DNA from: Helicobacter rappini
Lineage (GTDB): Bacteria > Campylobacterota > Campylobacteria > Campylobacterales > Helicobacteraceae
NCBI RefSeq assembly: GCF_900198625.1
Contig: NZ_FZPK01000005.1
Location: 44,904-108,903 of the forward strand
Length of the DNA: 64,000 nucleotides
Reading direction: 5' to 3'
This document shows, piece by piece, positions 18,896 to 26,858 of the stretch. The notes below the pieces were generated by a model. It was not told the origin of the DNA, did not search any database, and was given only the letters and a program-made list of their open reading frames with translations. Numbering within the stretch: position 1 is the stretch's first letter; each line of letters starts with the position of its first letter. Position numbers and translations under genes: made by a program.

Positions 18896-19378
18896 ATGAA
18901 ATGTAGTAATTTTGTTGATGTTGATAATGAGTTAAAAAGGCTTTGTGAAATACTTGTAAATATTGCAGAGATTGAAGGACAAGTAAGCCTTGCAGTCAAT
19001 AAGATAAAAGAAGAGTATGCAGAAGTGATACAGAATCTAAACAATGAAGCAGAGTTTATCAAACAAGAGATTGAGAACTTTTGTGAAGCTAATAAGGCAG
19101 AGTTTGCAGATAAAAGGTCTAAAGAATTAGTCTTTGGGACTATTGGCTATCGTGTGAGTAAGAGTGTATCACTGCCACGAAATAAGGATAAGGTAGCTGG
19201 GCTTTGTGAGAGTATTAAGAAGTTTGGCTTTAAAGATTGCATAAGCTATGAAGAAAAGCCTAATAAAGATGCTTTGTGTGAGCTAGATGATACAAGTCTT
19301 GTGAAGCTTGGATTGAAAAGAGTGGTAAAAGATAATTTTAGGATTGAGCCAAAATTAGAATCATTGCAAAGGGAGTAG
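18896..19378 (+). CDS. gam: Mu Gam-like host-nuclease inhibitor
   Basis: 160 residues of the Mu Gam family, homologous to bacterial Ku. It binds double-strand DNA ends and protects them from RecBCD/AddAB. A long N-terminal coiled coil (residues about 5-75) is followed by RSKELVFGTIGYRVSKS near 85 and SLVKLGLKRVVKDNFRIEP near 135, which match the family. It sits in an early operon of small overlapping genes, as in Mu. Length is close to Mu Gam (about 174). Confidence 0.88.
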   Translation: MKCSNFVDVDNELKRLCEILVNIAEIEGQVSLAVNKIKEEYAEVIQNLNNEAEFIKQEIENFCEANKAEFADKRSKELVFGTIGYRVSKSVSLPRNKDKVAGLCESIKKFGFKDCISYEEKPNKDALCELDDTSLVKLGLKRVVKDNFRIEPKLESLQRE

Positions 19379-19380
19379 AT

Positions 19381-19539
19381 ATGGAAGAGATTAAACAAGA
19401 GATAGAGGCAATCATTAAGCATTTACAAGAGAGTAAAGATTGGGAGCTTAGCTTTAAGGTAGCCCTGCTTCTTTATAGCAGTGCAGATAAGCTTACACAA
19501 CTCTCACAAAAACAAAAGCAAGAAACAAGTAAAGGCTAG
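19381..19539 (+). CDS. Small phage protein (52 residues), unknown
   Basis: ATG two bases after the gam stop, with GGGAG inside the end of gam. It is a helical, charged protein (EEIKQEIEAIIKHLQ start, Gln/Lys-rich end). No family recognised. The operon seems to end here, since a hairpin and a gap follow. Confidence 0.6.
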   Translation: MEEIKQEIEAIIKHLQESKDWELSFKVALLLYSSADKLTQLSQKQKQETSKG

Positions 19540-19548
19540 ATGATTATC

Positions 19549-19603
19549 CCCTAAGGTCCTAGCCTTAGGGCAAATACATGTTTTAAATACCTTTTAAAAG
19601 GTG
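19549..19603. repeat. Hairpin and palindrome between phage early genes
   Basis: CCCTAAGG (19549-19556) pairs with CCTTAGGG (19563-19570) over a 6-base loop, and ACCTTTTAAAAGGT is a perfect palindrome at about 19590-19603. No T-run follows the hairpin, so an operator or processing site is as likely as a terminator. Confidence 0.45.
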
Positions 19604-19635
19604 TTTAACAGATGTATTCAACACAAAGGCACAAC

Positions 19636-20151
19636 ATGAAGCAAAGTGATTATGATAAAAGATTACAAGACTTAGTCAGTAAGAATTATGGTGAGTTTAA
19701 TATATGGGAAGAAGTATCCAAAAGAAATGTTTTATTCTCTCTTGTAAAAGATTCTATGCCTAGTCTTGCTAGTGGCATTGTGCGTATTGATTTACATGAT
19801 AGAGCAGAAGTTAAAAGTGTTGTAATCAACTTTGCAACAGCAGGTCATCTTAAAGAATACAGAATGAAAGAAAAAGAGATTATGGAAGTTATGCGGTCTT
19901 TATATAAAGAAAGAGAGTTAAAAGATAGGCTTGTATTCCATAAAATAGAAGCAAAGGTGTTAAGGGTAGTAGCACAAGAGAGTGAAGAGAAAAAAGAAGA
20001 ATTAATAGACTATATGGAAGGCACAGAAAACTTTATCAATCAAGTAGATAGAGATAAGAATCCAGCTTTATGGAGAACTTTTGAAGAAATACGCATGATT
20101 TTATTAGCTAAAAAGGAGAAATACAATGAGCAAAAAACAAGAGGGCTTTAG
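19636..20151 (+). CDS. Phage early protein, unknown (weak DUF721/DciA resemblance)
   Basis: 171 residues from the ATG at 19636 (AAAGG nine bases upstream); an in-frame ATG at 19612 has no such site. The middle (VKDSMPSLASGIVRIDL, VVINFATAGHLKEY) has the length and alternating pattern of DUF721 proteins, which include the helicase loader DciA. This is a weak likeness, not an assignment. The C-terminal third is charged helix. It overlaps the GemA-like gene by 26 bases. Confidence 0.5.
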   Translation: MKQSDYDKRLQDLVSKNYGEFNIWEEVSKRNVLFSLVKDSMPSLASGIVRIDLHDRAEVKSVVINFATAGHLKEYRMKEKEIMEVMRSLYKERELKDRLVFHKIEAKVLRVVAQESEEKKEELIDYMEGTENFINQVDRDKNPALWRTFEEIRMILLAKKEKYNEQKTRGL

Positions 20152-20614
20152 AAAAACTTTGCTTACAAAGATACATATACATAATCGCTATAAAGAGATT
20201 AAGGAGAATGGTTGTTGGGAAGAGTGGCTAGAGCTTCGCTATGGCTGTAATAGTGCTAGGTTTTTAAGTATTAGTGAATTAAAAGAAGTGCTAGATGTAT
20301 TTAATGATAGGGTGCAAGATAGAGATTATGTGCTTAGAGATATTTGGGGTAGAGCTATGCTACTGCCTTTAGCACAAAAGCCACAAACTCTTAGCAAGAA
20401 ACAAGCCCTATGCATAGAGCATTTACTCAATATTCTTCGATATAATGATAAACAGAAAAAGGCTTTTTTTAAAAGGCAAATAAATAAAGAGATAGATTCC
20501 ATTGCAGCATTAAGTAAAGAGGAAGCTACAAAGATTATCATAGGATTAAAAAAGATAATACAATGGGATAGTAAGCGATTGCAGTATGCAAATAATGCGG
20601 ATTTTAACGCCTAG
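20126..20614 (+). CDS. Mu GemA/Gp16-like regulatory protein (DUF1018)
   Basis: 162 residues. The N-terminus (LLTKIHIHNRYKEI, then GCNSARFLSISELKEVLDVF) follows the Gp16/GemA pattern: a short helix with a KIH motif followed by an SA-x-LS-EL segment. In Mu this protein influences host gene expression and supercoiling in the early phase. The position after gam and before the mor-like gene agrees with Mu order. The C-terminal half is Lys-rich and less conserved. Confidence 0.75.
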   Translation: MSKKQEGFRKTLLTKIHIHNRYKEIKENGCWEEWLELRYGCNSARFLSISELKEVLDVFNDRVQDRDYVLRDIWGRAMLLPLAQKPQTLSKKQALCIEHLLNILRYNDKQKKAFFKRQINKEIDSIAALSKEEATKIIIGLKKIIQWDSKRLQYANNADFNA

Positions 20615-20647
20615 AGTGAAAAAAGTTTGTAAGAGAAAGGATAGAGA

Positions 20648-20878
20648 TTGAGAGAAAAAACAGAGAATCTTATTAAAAAGACTTGTAAAGAGTTAGGGCT
20701 TACTTATAGAGAGCTAGGGGAGAAGATTGGGTATAGTGAGAGTGCGATAAATAATGCTTCAAGACAAGAGAGCTTGAGTGAGCCTCTCACAAAGGCGATT
20801 GAACTTTATTTAGAAAATCAAAAACTTAAAGAGCAACTTCAAGACTTCTATACACTTAAAGCAATCCTTACTAAATAA
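20648..20878 (+). CDS. Small helix-turn-helix DNA-binding protein
   Basis: 76 residues with TTG start and AGAGAAAGG upstream. A lone Cro/CI-type helix-turn-helix occupies residues 10-45 (LGLTYRELGEKIGYSESAI). A helical C-terminus (YLENQKLKEQLQ) may dimerise. Likely a phage transcription regulator acting on the palindromes directly downstream. Confidence 0.75.
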   Translation: MREKTENLIKKTCKELGLTYRELGEKIGYSESAINNASRQESLSEPLTKAIELYLENQKLKEQLQDFYTLKAILTK

Positions 20879-20893
20879 CACTTTTAAAGTGTT
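20877..20893. promoter_or_regulatory. Near-palindromic operator-like site
   Basis: AACACTTTTAAAGTGTT, palindromic except at its centre, overlaps the stop of the HTH gene. The half site AAGTGTT recurs at 20982-20988. Candidate operator for that HTH protein. Confidence 0.45.
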
Positions 20894-20931
20894 AATTTAA
20901 TGCAAAAAACACAAATAAAATGTAATAATAC

Positions 20932-20960
20932 TTGTTTTTAAACCTTTAATGTGTTATAAT
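20932..20960 (+). promoter_or_regulatory. Strong sigma-70-type promoter in the phage block
   Basis: TTGTTT (20932-20937), 17-base spacer, TATAAT (20955-20960), oriented rightward. It would drive the small membrane genes and possibly the ImmA pair. Confidence 0.6.
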
Positions 20961-20966
20961 TACATT

Positions 20967-20991
20967 ATCAAACATAAATAAAGTGTTTGAT
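20967..20991. repeat. Perfect 8-bp inverted repeat just after the promoter
   Basis: ATCAAACA (20967-20974) and TGTTTGAT (20984-20991), 9-base spacer, lie where transcription would start from the promoter at 20932-20960. Consistent with a repressor site. Confidence 0.5.
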
Positions 20992-21052
20992 AGTTCTTTG
21001 AAAGTGGATTGTTAAACCTCAAAATTTATTTCGTTAGTTTTGCTATAATATT

Positions 21053-21241
21053 ATGTATGATTTAACAAAAAATATTGGTCTAGGCTTATTTGTAAATGGG
21101 ACATTCGCTTTACTCAATGGTGATTTTGGCATTATGCCGATAGTTATTTCATTGGGGAGTATATGTATTATGTATATGTCTATCAAGTTAGATGAAAGGA
21201 GTAAAAATGGGTCAAATAATACTCACAATAGCAACAATTAG
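21053..21241 (+). CDS. Small membrane protein, two predicted helices
   Basis: 62 residues with two hydrophobic stretches (NIGLGLFVNGTFALL and IMPIVISLGSICIMYMSI) and a polar Asn-rich tail. No family recognised. A TATAAT at 21044-21049 lies only four bases before this ATG, so either that box is not used or the start is leaderless. The next gene starts inside it. Confidence 0.5.
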   Translation: MYDLTKNIGLGLFVNGTFALLNGDFGIMPIVISLGSICIMYMSIKLDERSKNGSNNTHNSNN

Positions 21242-21296
21242 CTTATGTGCTTTTTTAGCGTATCAGCTTTATTTTAGGAAAGGTTCACAACACTAA
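21207..21296 (+). CDS. Single-pass membrane micropeptide (29 residues)
   Basis: ATG with an AAAGGA site. One membrane helix (IILTIATISLCAFLAYQLYF) and a short basic tail. It overlaps the previous gene in another frame. Unknown function; phage micropeptides of this form are often holin-like or inhibitors, which is inference only. Confidence 0.5.
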   Translation: MGQIILTIATISLCAFLAYQLYFRKGSQH

Positions 21297-21429
21297 CGAG
21301 TAACTTGGAGAGATAATCCCTTTTAAAGAACCAAAAATATCTTTATAAGATTAATGATATTTTTCTACAATTTCTAGCAAAAAATGACGATTTTTTGCTA
21401 GAATATTACTATTTTATATAGGGGCTTTG

Positions 21430-21729
21430 ATGACTTGTTTTTGTAAAAGCAATAGGGACTGTATTTGTTGTCTTTTTAAAGATTATCCCATTAATCAAGC
21501 AAAAATATATGCAGCAAAATTTTTTAAAAATAAGCAATCTAATACAAATATATCTTTTAAGATTGAAGATTGTGATATAGGCAGTGCAAATAATCTTTGT
21601 GGGACAGAATTTAGCACCGCAAAACTGAAGTTATTTTGCAATAAGTTTAATATAAAAATAATCGAATATCAAAGCAATTTGTATCTTTTAGACAAAAGCA
21701 TAGCTAAGTATTTTAGGAGGATTGTATGA
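21430..21729 (+). CDS. Cys-rich small protein paired with an ImmA-type protease
   Basis: 99 residues from the ATG at 21430 (a TTG lies one codon earlier). Six cysteines fall within the first 20 residues (CFCKSNRDCICC), perhaps a metal site. The C-terminal half is alpha/beta-like. It has no helix-turn-helix, although ImmA partners usually do. Its stop overlaps the protease start (ATGA at 21726), so the two are made together. I do not recognise the family. Confidence 0.6.
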   Translation: MTCFCKSNRDCICCLFKDYPINQAKIYAAKFFKNKQSNTNISFKIEDCDIGSANNLCGTEFSTAKLKLFCNKFNIKIIEYQSNLYLLDKSIAKYFRRIV

Positions 21730-22424
21730 AACACATAGACATGAAGCAACTTTATGATAATTTATCACAAAAGGAATTGCAAGAAATAGAATCTCAGTCA
21801 CAATTACTTGAAAAAATATGGCAAAAAATAGGGTTTAATCATGCTTTAAGTGCCAATGAAGTCTTAAAAATTGTATATGGTAGCGACATTGAAATCCCTG
21901 TTAATCCCGTGAAAATAATAGAGCATTTTAACATTAAGCTCACGGAAGATGAAACTATGCAATTTGAGGGATTGACACAATTTGATGGCTATACACTTGA
22001 GATAAGATATAAACCAACAAACAATAATAGAGATAGATTTACTCTTGCCCATGAATTAGGTCATATCTTTTTACACTTCTTAGAAGGTAAAAAGTTTGAT
22101 TTTCAAGATAAAGCTATTAGGCATGGTTATAATAATGAAAATGGTGTCGGTGGAATACAAAAAGAGTTGCAACCTGTAATATTTAAAGCAGCTAGAGAGG
22201 AAAAAAGCACAAGTGTTTTAGAGAGAGAAGCAAATATTTTTGCTGGTGAATTGCTTATCCCAAAGATAAAGATTGATGAATTAAAAAATATTTTACCAAA
22301 AAATCATAGATACAAACAAAGTAATCTTTGCCAATATTTTCAAGTATCTAATGGCACAATGTATCACACCATGAATTATTATGGGGAATGGGAAAATATG
22401 GTAAAAGACGATTATACATGGTGA
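21726..22424 (+). CDS. ImmA/IrrE-family metallopeptidase
   Basis: 232 residues. The zinc motif HELGH (FTLAHELGHIFLHF) lies near residue 103. A downstream acidic ligand region EREANIFAGELLIP near 158 is typical of the family. ImmA proteins cleave phage or ICE repressors to trigger induction; IrrE/DdrO is the radiation-response version. The two CI/S24 repressors in this window are possible targets, but no direct partner is next to it. The N-terminal 50 residues are an extra helical part. Confidence 0.85.
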   Translation: MKHIDMKQLYDNLSQKELQEIESQSQLLEKIWQKIGFNHALSANEVLKIVYGSDIEIPVNPVKIIEHFNIKLTEDETMQFEGLTQFDGYTLEIRYKPTNNNRDRFTLAHELGHIFLHFLEGKKFDFQDKAIRHGYNNENGVGGIQKELQPVIFKAAREEKSTSVLEREANIFAGELLIPKIKIDELKNILPKNHRYKQSNLCQYFQVSNGTMYHTMNYYGEWENMVKDDYTW

Positions 22425-22648
22425 CATGTTATTGCATATTTAGCCTACTCTTTCCTTTAGAATTGTCAATTATAAATCCATGCAAAAGACACAGATAAGC
22501 GTAGAAATAAGGGGTTATGGCAAAGAGTAAGCAAGTTTGCCAAAGTCTATTATAAAAAATGTTTTTAAAGAATACAATAAAAGTAGATTTGTTCATATTT
22601 TTTGTATTCTTGGCGTTTATGTGCAATTAAGCTTTATGTATAGAAACA
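22425..22648. other. Gap between converging ImmA and Mor-like genes
   Basis: 224 bases, AT-rich. A minus-strand open frame at 22429-22626 has no ribosome site or family likeness and I discount it. No clear terminator. Confidence 0.4.
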
Positions 22649-22897
22649 CTAAAACAATGTAGCCTCTCTTTTACCTTCCCTGCTTTTCTTTATAATATCT
22701 CTTATAGTTATTTCACTTAAGTTGTATTTATAAGCTAGTGTTGCAAAGTTTGCTCCATTAAACTCTTGTATTATCTTTTCTTTTGCGTTTGGGATTACCT
22801 TTGGTACATAAAGACTTATGCCGCCATATTTTTTACATATCTTTTCAAAGCTCATGCCATTTTTATAATCAATGCAGATTTCTTCTAGGTAGTGCAT
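22649..22897 (-). CDS. Mor/C-like phage transcription activator
   Basis: 82 residues starting MHYLEEICIDYKNG with an AGAGGA site. The C-terminal part (IPNAKEKIIQEFNGANFATL, then KYNLSEITIRDIIKKS) matches the Mor/C family, which activates Mu middle and late promoters. The usual I-P-K/N loop before the helix-turn-helix is present. It is on the minus strand, facing the late genes G, F and portal, which also read leftward. Confidence 0.75.
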   Translation of the reverse strand: MHYLEEICIDYKNGMSFEKICKKYGGISLYVPKVIPNAKEKIIQEFNGANFATLAYKYNLSEITIRDIIKKSREGKREATLF

Positions 22898-23127
22898 GGA
22901 GATTCCTCTGATTGTAGTGATGTAATAATATAATTTTACAAAAAGAGAGATAATAAAAAATAATGGTGGCTTTCTTAATCCTAGTCAAAATAAATGCGTT
23001 TGTCTTTTTAGTCATTAATTAATGAAAAATCAGTAATTGTAGCGTAATATTAAGCAGTTTTAATCGTTTTTGAGTAGAATTTCAGTTAACATAGACCATT
23101 TGTAATTTTTAATTGTTAGGTTGTTAT
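22898..23127. other. Divergent control region in the phage block
   Basis: 230 bases between the Mor-like gene and the next + strand gene. AT-rich, with TAATTAATGAAAAATCAGTAATT forms of short inverted A/T repeats. Promoters for both directions probably lie here; none is strong enough to mark singly. Confidence 0.35.
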
Positions 23128-23361
23128 ATGAAAAAGTTAGATTTAGAGCAAGATATATTTGCATTGGACACAAAAGAATTGGTAAAACAATCTATCGAAG
23201 AAGCATTTATGGATGATAATGCACAAAATGTTGGAAGCATTGAAAATCATTGTGATGCAAATATCAAAGAATATTATATTAAATTAGCCAAAGATGACGA
23301 AGAGGCAAAGGCAAAACAGGAAAAAATGCTAGGAGAATTTTTGAATGACAGCCGATTCTAA
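23128..23361 (+). CDS. Small acidic protein, unknown
   Basis: 77 residues from ATG (an in-frame TTG at 23113 is less likely). Acidic and helical, with many Asp/Glu/Lys (MKKLDLEQDIFALDTKEL start). It overlaps the next gene by 17 bases. No family recognised. Confidence 0.55.
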   Translation: MKKLDLEQDIFALDTKELVKQSIEEAFMDDNAQNVGSIENHCDANIKEYYIKLAKDDEEAKAKQEKMLGEFLNDSRF

Positions 23362-23827
23362 AAGTAGGAAGGAAGCATTTTTAGACTTAAACAATAGAGA
23401 TTTGCTAGAAGCTCAAATGCGTGAGATTTGTCTTTTTTATAAGAAAAAATACCAAGTTGAGCTTATTAAAGGGAAATATGTAAAAAATGCAATTATAAAA
23501 ACCATGCGGTATTATAGACAATATCTTAAAGAATTTGATTGCAAGGTTACGAGCCTTGATTTTTATAAAACTTATGCATGGCTTGGTTATTTCATGGCTG
23601 AAGAATTGCACTCCAAAGATATGCAATATAAGATGATAAATGTTGCGGTGTGGCGATTGATAAAACAATTGGAGAATGACAACAAAAATGTAAAAAGATG
23701 TGATGATTTTTTTACTAAATTATTGAGTTTATTACGAAATGAGTTGTCAAAGCAAGGGGAATTTGGAATTGGTAAAAATGGGTTATATATGATAATGAAA
23801 ATTGCCTCTCTTATAGACTGCAATTAA
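23345..23827 (+). CDS. Unknown phage-block protein
   Basis: 160 residues, mostly helical and basic, with aromatic-rich stretches (YYRQYLKEFDCKVTSLDFYK). It begins inside the small acidic gene upstream, so the two form an overlapping pair. An acidic-basic overlapping pair recalls toxin-antitoxin arrangement, but I see no catalytic or DNA-binding motif. Converges on the G gene. Confidence 0.55.
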   Translation: MTADSKSRKEAFLDLNNRDLLEAQMREICLFYKKKYQVELIKGKYVKNAIIKTMRYYRQYLKEFDCKVTSLDFYKTYAWLGYFMAEELHSKDMQYKMINVAVWRLIKQLENDNKNVKRCDDFFTKLLSLLRNELSKQGEFGIGKNGLYMIMKIASLIDCN

Positions 23828-23834
23828 ACTATAA

Positions 23835-24320
23835 TCATCTCCCCAACTTAAAATGATTTAATATTGTTTCTTTAATATCTTCTTTTAAATCATTTGGAAT
23901 GTCTCCATCTTTAAAGGGTAGAAATGGTCTTGCTGGGATATTTGCTTTTAGATTCTTTCCTGCCTTTCCACCAAACTGATGAATGGGGGCGTATTCTAGA
24001 TTTGTGCCTATGCTAACAATACCACTTGCACTCCCTTTTGCCCCACCTTTACTCTTTTGCATTTTTGTGCGTGAGTTAATAGAGCTTTGAAGCATACTAG
24101 ATTCTGTTAGAATCTTACTTCCTTTTTTGTGTTTTAGAGTTTGCTTTGAAAGGGGAGTCCATTTATCACCAAATGGGCTAGTCTCTTTTTCAAAGCTTAG
24201 TTCTGCTTCATTTTTAGCAAGATTCCCTACTTCATGTAGTATGGGAGATATGTTTTTACATTGTTTTATTGTAAAGTCTATCTCATCTATGAGTTGTTGG
24301 AGTGAAATATTTTGCTTCAT
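23835..24320 (-). CDS. Phage virion morphogenesis protein (Mu G-like tail completion)
   Basis: 161 residues. The family pattern is present: SFEKETSPFGDKWTPLS near residue 40, LTESSMLQSSI near 70, SIGTNLEYAPIHQFGG near 103, and IPARPFLPF near 128. Mu gpG helps join head and tail. It reads leftward, downstream of F as in Mu, and is full length. Confidence 0.88.
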   Translation of the reverse strand: MKQNISLQQLIDEIDFTIKQCKNISPILHEVGNLAKNEAELSFEKETSPFGDKWTPLSKQTLKHKKGSKILTESSMLQSSINSRTKMQKSKGGAKGSASGIVSIGTNLEYAPIHQFGGKAGKNLKANIPARPFLPFKDGDIPNDLKEDIKETILNHFKLGR

Positions 24321-24335
24321 TTTAGTCCTTTATAG

Positions 24336-24363
24336 TTGCAAAGTTTAATTTTTATGCTACAAT
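24336..24363 (+). promoter_or_regulatory. Promoter facing the tRNA-like element
   Basis: TTGCAA (24336-24341), 16 bases, then extended -10 TGCTACAAT ending at 24363. It points rightward at the tRNA-like sequence, about 35 bases before it, and away from the minus-strand phage genes. Confidence 0.5.
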
Positions 24364-24397
24364 GGTGTCGTTAGAGTTAGTTTGACTTTAACAAGAA

Positions 24398-24473
24398 CGA
24401 GATGATGGTCGCACGGGAGCGGGGTTGGATGCTTGTCATTCGCATATCGCAGGTTCGAATCCTGCCATCTCGG
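24398..24473 (+). tRNA. tRNA-like element with non-canonical central region
   Basis: 76 nt with a perfect 7-bp acceptor (CGAGATG/CATCTCG), discriminator G, and a perfect 5-bp T-stem GCAGG/CCTGC around a canonical TTCGAAT loop. The centre is odd: a 4-bp D-like stem (TCGC/GCGG) is offset by two bases, and the anticodon-like stem has only four pairs (ATGC/GCAT) around a 9-base loop TTGTCATTC. The triplet GTC would be Asp if read after T33. No CCA is encoded. It lies on the opposite strand between phage genes F and G. Either a decayed tRNA or a tRNA mimic. Confidence 0.55.
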
Positions 24474-24475
24474 TT

Positions 24476-25708
24476 TTATTTAATTTCTTTAAACTTTTTT
24501 TGCTGCAAATGTATTTTATCCATTCTACTCATCGTAACTAAAAAATTAATCATACCAAACTTTTTTATCTTATGGTTTATCATTATTGGTATCTTTATAA
24601 TTTTATTTTTATCATTTATATCATCTATTACAAAGAATATATTCTTATGCTTTTCTTCTGTATCTATAAAAAGTCTTATATCTTTAGAATCTAGTATGTC
24701 TATAATCCTTTCTCTCTCTTCCTTGCTTACATGTTGATTATAGCTTTCTTTTCTATCGCCTGTGTGTGTTAGTCTGCCTTTATCTATGACTATGCCTATT
24801 TTTTGTGCTTCTATGTTGAAATACTCTCTTAATGCTTTTATAGCCTTTGTGTTTAGCTCACCTACTTGTGCTATATTCCTTTTTGTGCTTGATAAATCAT
24901 TGTTGATATAGGCTTCCCATATCTCATTAAAGCCTTGTTTCCATACTTCTTTTTTTGTTTCTTTTTCAATATGTTTTAATGCCTCATAACTCTTTATGTC
25001 CTTATTTTTATAATATTTCATTTTATAGTCAAGTGCTTTTTGCAAGGTGTTGGTGCTAGAATCTAGATTCCTTGTATCATAGTTCCAATCTTTATGTGGG
25101 GTAAAAGGTGGCGGATTACTCGCTATTTTCCAACCCCTTTTTTCAATCTGTGCTTTAGAATAGCTTTGGACTCTGCATCTGCAATTCCAAGCATTAGGTG
25201 GATAGCATGTTTTCCAAAAGGCATGATCTCTGTGTAGTATTAAGCCATGCAGACTTTTATGACTTTGTCTTACTCTATTATCATCAATGGCAACATACCT
25301 TAAGTATGTGCTATGTGGGAGATTGTATTGTTCTCTTGCTCTTGCTTGATTATAGCTTGTGCGTATGTTTGTATAATAGATTGTTTTTAATCTTTTGCTG
25401 CCTACATAGATTTCTTTTGTCTCTTTTGTTGTTGGATTTATGACTTGTGTTTTACCTAGCCAACCTGCTTTTTGCAAAGTGGGTGTAATATCTTTTTTCC
25501 AAGCATTAAAACTTTGTCCTTTTGCTAGGGCTTTTTGCAAACTCTCTTTTATATCATAGAGTAGGTCTATTTGTGTGATTTTTGCAATGGTGAATGTCTT
25601 ATGATGTGCTTCGTGCATAATCTCATCATAGTCAAAATGCAATTCTTTTGTCTTTGCCATAAAGTAGGCAATATTATCTGTTGGGGGTGATTTAAAATCA
25701 AAGGTCAT
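24476..25708 (-). CDS. Mu F-like head morphogenesis protein with C-terminal PBECR-like nuclease domain
   Basis: 410 residues from the ATG at 25708 (AAGGGGAG upstream; the frame extends 7 codons further into the portal gene). Residues about 60-200 are the Mu F / SPP1 gp7 minor head domain: TNIRTSYNQARAREQY, RYVAIDDNRVRQSHKSLHG, CYPPNAWNCRCRV. The last 130 residues (VIDKGRLTHTGDR, RIIDILDSKDIRLF, KNIFFVIDD) resemble the phage Barnase/EndoU/ColicinE5/RelE-like nucleases often fused to F. The domain may act as a toxin delivered with the capsid or on the host. Overlaps the portal gene end. Confidence 0.8.
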   Translation of the reverse strand: MTFDFKSPPTDNIAYFMAKTKELHFDYDEIMHEAHHKTFTIAKITQIDLLYDIKESLQKALAKGQSFNAWKKDITPTLQKAGWLGKTQVINPTTKETKEIYVGSKRLKTIYYTNIRTSYNQARAREQYNLPHSTYLRYVAIDDNRVRQSHKSLHGLILHRDHAFWKTCYPPNAWNCRCRVQSYSKAQIEKRGWKIASNPPPFTPHKDWNYDTRNLDSSTNTLQKALDYKMKYYKNKDIKSYEALKHIEKETKKEVWKQGFNEIWEAYINNDLSSTKRNIAQVGELNTKAIKALREYFNIEAQKIGIVIDKGRLTHTGDRKESYNQHVSKEERERIIDILDSKDIRLFIDTEEKHKNIFFVIDDINDKNKIIKIPIMINHKIKKFGMINFLVTMSRMDKIHLQQKKFKEIK

Positions 25709-26830
25709 TATGCACACTCCCCTTGCCATAAATCATAGCATTTGCGATATAGTTTGATAACTCATCTTTTGCAAGTTCTAAATCATTTCCTTTTAGCATA
25801 GATTCTAACTTTAGAAATGCTTCATCATAGGTTTTACAATCTTGCAATAATGCGTTTAGGTTAAATGTGTCTTTTGGACTTAGTGTATGCTCTAGTTTAT
25901 CTATGCTATCTAGTGTGTTTATGTTGCTATCTTTAATCTCTCTATTCTTCTGCATATTCCTAAAAGGCAAATCTATATTGTCTCTATACTCTAATCCCTC
26001 TATTTTAAATGTGTTTTCAAGGTGCTTTAAAGGGACTTTAATACCCATGTTAGATAAAAGGTTATAGACTTCTGCTTGGAGCTTCTCATCTTTTTCTGTA
26101 TTTGTATCTATCTCAAAGTAAAAGGGGGCTACATGAGCAAAGTTATATTCTAGCATTTTGGCTAAGAGTGGTGTGATATTTTCTGCTAGAAGTCCTGCAT
26201 CAAACTCTAATACATTCTTTGTTATACCCTCATGCACATTACCTAGTGCTTGTGTGCCATTTTGCACATTATTCCCTGCTAATACTTGACTTGTGATCAC
26301 TTTAGAGATACATTCATCACAATATCTTACAAAGTCTAGGAATGTGCCTTTATCTACATTCCCATTTAAGACTTCTAGTATATCATCTTTTGCGAATAAG
26401 CCTACACCATTGCTTCTTAGATTTAGGGCTGATTGTAATATAGCATTACTTGTCTCTTGCGTGCTTGTAGCTTCACTCTTTATAATTAAAGGTGGGACAG
26501 AAAAGCTATCTAAATAGCTCATGTATCTTTGCAAGGTAATATGCTTTAGACTTGCTAGGCTTATAATCTTATTCATAAGGCTAGATTCTATGAGATTTCC
26601 TGCATCACTTGGATGATAGATTGTATAAATATCTTCATTTGCTTCATGCAAGTAGATTCTATTACCGCCTTGTTCTATATAGGGCATAAAAGCTTCATCA
26701 CTCTCAAAGTATCGCATACTGATAAAATCTAGCTTTGGATAAATCTTAGAATTAAGAGATTCCCACTGCAAGATAAAAGAGCTAAATCCATAGGGGATAG
26801 ATGTGCTAAAGAAACCATTAATGATCTCAA
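25698..26830 (-). pseudogene. Mu gp29-like portal protein (DUF935), N-terminus lost
   Basis: The frame reads leftward. Family-like text starts at about 26830 (IPYGFSSFILQWES, matching the portal motif YGFSvfE-vW) and continues through KLDFISMRYF, ANEDIYTIYHPSDAGN, SDAGN...LASLK and ITSQVLAGNN to the end. The first possible start is TTG at 26771, inside the conserved part, and the frame closes at 26897. A whole portal has about 500 residues, so some 150 are missing. Beyond the break the + strand reads as tape measure. Confidence 0.8.
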
Positions 26831-26858
26831 AAATGTAGGCATTGAGCTTGGTTATAGC

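Noticed and set aside
19549..19570. Rho-independent terminator
   Set aside because: The stem is strong but the following bases are CAAATACATG, without a T-run.
22429..22626. A minus-strand 65-codon frame between ImmA and Mor-like genes
   Set aside because: No ribosome site and no family; likely non-coding.
23128..23827. Toxin-antitoxin pair
   Set aside because: Overlapping acidic and basic small genes fit the layout, but no known toxin or antitoxin motif is visible, so I left them as unknown.
24398..24473. Selenocysteine tRNA
   Set aside because: TCA can be picked from the loop, but there is no long variable arm, the acceptor has 7 pairs, and the base before TCA would not be T33.
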